Below, in pieces: positions 62,505-64,000 of a DNA stretch of 64,000 nt. Position numbers and translations under genes: made by a program. Location: the NCBI GenBank assembly GCA_024226515.1, contig JAAELQ010000146.1, positions 1 to 64,000 on the forward strand, read 5' to 3'. This DNA comes from a bacterium. Its GTDB lineage: Bacteria > Acidobacteriota > Polarisedimenticolia > Polarisedimenticolales > Polarisedimenticolaceae. Under the pieces are notes generated by a model, which was given only the letters and a program-made list of their open reading frames with translations, was not told the origin of the DNA and ran no database searches. Within the stretch, counting starts at the first letter, position 1, and every line of letters starts with the position of its first letter.

Positions 62505-62795
62505 GTGGCCAATCGAACCACCTACACCCGCGCTCGAGCCGAGCTCGCCGGGCTCTGTAATCACGTCGCCGAGACCCGCGAGCCCTATATCATCGAGCGC
62601 CGCAACGGTGAGAACGTCGCCCTCATCTCGGAGGCGGAGCTGAACTCGTTGCTCGAGACGGCGCATCTCCTGCGCTCGCCGAAGAACGCCCGCCGCCTGG
62701 CCGACGCCCTTGAGCGCGCCCGGGCAGGGGAGATCCCGGCAAGCTCGCTCGAAGAACTGCGCGAGCGCATGGGACTTGACGATCTCGAAGCGTAG
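62505..62795 (+). CDS. YefM-family antitoxin
   Basis: A 96-residue antitoxin. The N-terminal dimerising, DNA-binding part (TYTRARAELAGLCNHVAETREPYIIERRNGENVALISEAE) is typical of YefM, and a helical C-terminal part (about 55-96) should bind the toxin. The start is GTG 62505 with AGGAG 7 nt upstream. The reading frame overlaps the toxin start. The TGTACA operator in its promoter supports the YefM identity. Confidence 0.92.
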   Translation: MANRTTYTRARAELAGLCNHVAETREPYIIERRNGENVALISEAELNSLLETAHLLRSPKNARRLADALERARAGEIPASSLEELRERMGLDDLEA

Positions 62796-63060
62796 GCCTG
62801 CCCGGCGAGAGGCCGTCTTCCAGCCCGAGTTCCTCGACGACCTCCGCTACTGGGTGCGCACCGATCGCAAGATCGCTCTGCGTATCCTCGGTCTCGTCGA
62901 GAGCGCGCTCCGCGATCCGTCCGGCGGCACCGGAAAGCCGGAACCGTTGAAATTCTACCTCGCCGGTTGCTGGTCGCGTCGCATCACCCAAGAACATCGG
63001 TTGGTCTACCTCGTCCGCGAAAAACAGATCGACTTCTTGCAGGCCCGATACCACTACTGA
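62776..63060 (+). CDS. YoeB-family mRNA interferase toxin
   Basis: A 94-residue ribosome-dependent mRNA endonuclease of the Txe/YoeB group. Family landmarks are DDLRYWVRTDRK, GKPEPLKFYLAGCWSRRI, QEHRLVYLV and the C-terminal ARYHY with the catalytic His-Tyr. The start is TTG 62776, inside the end of the antitoxin gene (20-nt overlap), chosen because it places the conserved FLDDLRYW at the usual distance; the open frame extends upstream to 62710 without family similarity. Confidence 0.9.
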   Translation: MTISKRRPARREAVFQPEFLDDLRYWVRTDRKIALRILGLVESALRDPSGGTGKPEPLKFYLAGCWSRRITQEHRLVYLVREKQIDFLQARYHY

Positions 63061-63210
63061 CCCGATCCGGCGTCGGTCGCTGGTTGGCGTGGTTTTGGCA
63101 GGAAGCCGTGTGCCATCCGGAGGGGATTCGCGGTATGTTCAGGGCGTAGTATCGCTCGCCTCCCCCGGCGATCGGTGGTCAGGCAGGCGATCGTCGCGTG
63201 GGGGAGCGCC

Positions 63211-64000
63211 ATGAATCGACGTACGCGCCGGAAAACGGTGGTTTTCGCGGGCCTCGCAACCGTCCTCATCCTCGGAACGAACAGCATCCTCCCGATCGAG
63301 TCGCCGGACTCGACGGAGTGGCTCGCGGGCGTGGTACGCGAGATCGCCCAGCAGCAGCAGGGGATCGGGAACCCGGTCTGGACGTATGAGGCGGATTCGA
63401 CGTTCGCCCGGCTGGGCGTCTCCGTGGGCACGGCCGGCGACGTCAACAACGACGGCTTCGACGACGTGATCGTCGGCGGGAACAGCTACTCGAACCCCGA
63501 GACGGTCGAGGGGTTCGCCTTGCTCTTTCTCGGTTCAGCGTCGGGACTCTCCACGACTCCGGACTGGGTCGTGGAGGGTGGCGATGTGGGCGCGGGTAAT
63601 CTGGGACGTTCGGTGGGCACCGCCGGTGACGTGAACAACGACGGCTTCGATGACGTGATCGTCGGGGCGTCGACGACCTCCTTTAACGGCAGTGCGATGG
63701 TGTTCCACGGATCGGCGACCGGGCTGTCGTCGGCGCCGGACTGGACGGTGGTCGGTACGGATTCGGTGGAGCGTTTCGGACAGGCGGTGGGCACCGCCGG
63801 CGACGTCAACAACGACGGCTTCGACGACGTGATCGTCGGAGCTCCCGAATTCGACGACGGGCAGAACGGCGAGGGGCGGGCGTTGATCTACTTCGGCTCG
63901 GCTACGGGGCTGCAGACGAGCGCCGCCTGGACCACCGAGGGCAACCAGAACTTCATCAGGCACGGCGCCTGTGTCGGCACCGCGGGAGACGTGAATCTCG
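63211..64000 (+). CDS. FG-GAP repeat protein (partial, runs off the window)
   Basis: The first 263 codons of an exported integrin-alpha-like protein. A signal peptide (basic MNRRTRRK, then VVFAGLATVLILG) precedes FG-GAP repeats with the near-invariant unit VGTAGDVNNDGFDDVIVG starting at nucleotides 63424, 63613 and 63787, with a fourth beginning at 63973. The Asp-rich loops (DVNNDGFDD) bind calcium. The unit is conserved at the DNA level too, which suggests recent expansion. ATG 63211 has GGGGGAG upstream. The 3-prime end is outside the window. Confidence 0.9.
   Translation, partial: MNRRTRRKTVVFAGLATVLILGTNSILPIESPDSTEWLAGVVREIAQQQQGIGNPVWTYEADSTFARLGVSVGTAGDVNNDGFDDVIVGGNSYSNPETVEGFALLFLGSASGLSTTPDWVVEGGDVGAGNLGRSVGTAGDVNNDGFDDVIVGASTTSFNGSAMVFHGSATGLSSAPDWTVVGTDSVERFGQAVGTAGDVNNDGFDDVIVGAPEFDDGQNGEGRALIYFGSATGLQTSAAWTTEGNQNFIRHGACVGTAGDVNL

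Overview
The window is 64 kb of GC-rich bacterial chromosome. It carries a carboxypeptidase-regulatory-domain TonB receptor, ASPIC/UnbV and FG-GAP proteins, several exported proteins with thrombospondin type-3 (TSP3) calcium repeats, and an exosortase-H-type sorting system. Together these suggest a Gram-negative diderm, most likely an Acidobacteriota lineage. That placement is an inference from gene content; no rRNA is present. Coding is dense, with many 4-nt ATGA/GTGA overlaps. Housekeeping genes are scattered rather than in their classical operons: gatC-gatA without gatB, single nuoB and nuoI genes, and lip genes beside E2/E3.

Layout. 0.1-4.6 kb (minus): an exported protein, gatC, gatA and a LysM-like cell-wall amidase. 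4.7-12.2 kb (plus): a membrane histidine kinase, its sigma-54-type response regulator, and a large TonB-dependent receptor ending in a strong terminator. 12.4-15.0 kb (plus): cysS, a YraN-type nuclease-fold protein, tRNA-Gly(GCC) and a TlpA-like thioredoxin. 15.0-19.4 kb (minus): an E3-E2-lipB-lipA operon that makes and lipoylates a 2-oxoacid dehydrogenase core. 19.6-21.8 kb (plus): DUF2203, nuoB and an NDUFAF7/MidA-type methyltransferase. 21.8-30.4 kb (minus): a SnoaL-like lipoprotein and a giant TSP3 metallophosphatase broken by a one-base frameshift.

The most distinctive locus is 30.9-41.4 kb (plus). A 2644-residue subtilisin-like exported protease, a DNRLRE surface protein with a C-terminal sorting helix, an exosortase of the XrtH type, and a multi-TM protein fused to TPR repeats are read as one operon. 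I interpret it as a dedicated protein-sorting and surface-anchoring system in which the sorting signal departs from the usual IPTL-x-x-WG form.

On the minus strand, 47.5-41.3 kb reads TPR protein, ASPIC/UnbV protein, GH15 glucoamylase and a polyphosphate-glucokinase-like ROK kinase with 1-4 nt gaps. This fits glucan breakdown feeding glucose phosphorylation. From 47.6 to 64.0 kb come a Na/Pi-cotransporter-type protein with a duplicated PhoU-like tail, a small lysine-rich coiled coil, a BNR/TSP3 lipoprotein and a UPF0489 (arginase-fold) protein. They are followed by two toxin-antitoxin modules (Phd/PIN and YefM/YoeB) with readable promoter-operators, a beta-helix protein with a decayed paralogue beside it, an RNase II/R-like enzyme, and an ETF-quinone oxidoreductase/Rieske/NuoI-like electron-transfer cluster. 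The window ends inside an FG-GAP protein.

Two intergenic spacers, at 55.1 and 62.2 kb, carry related tandem hairpin repeats that contain a tRNA/tmRNA T-arm-like core. One stem shows paired, compensatory differences between the two loci.
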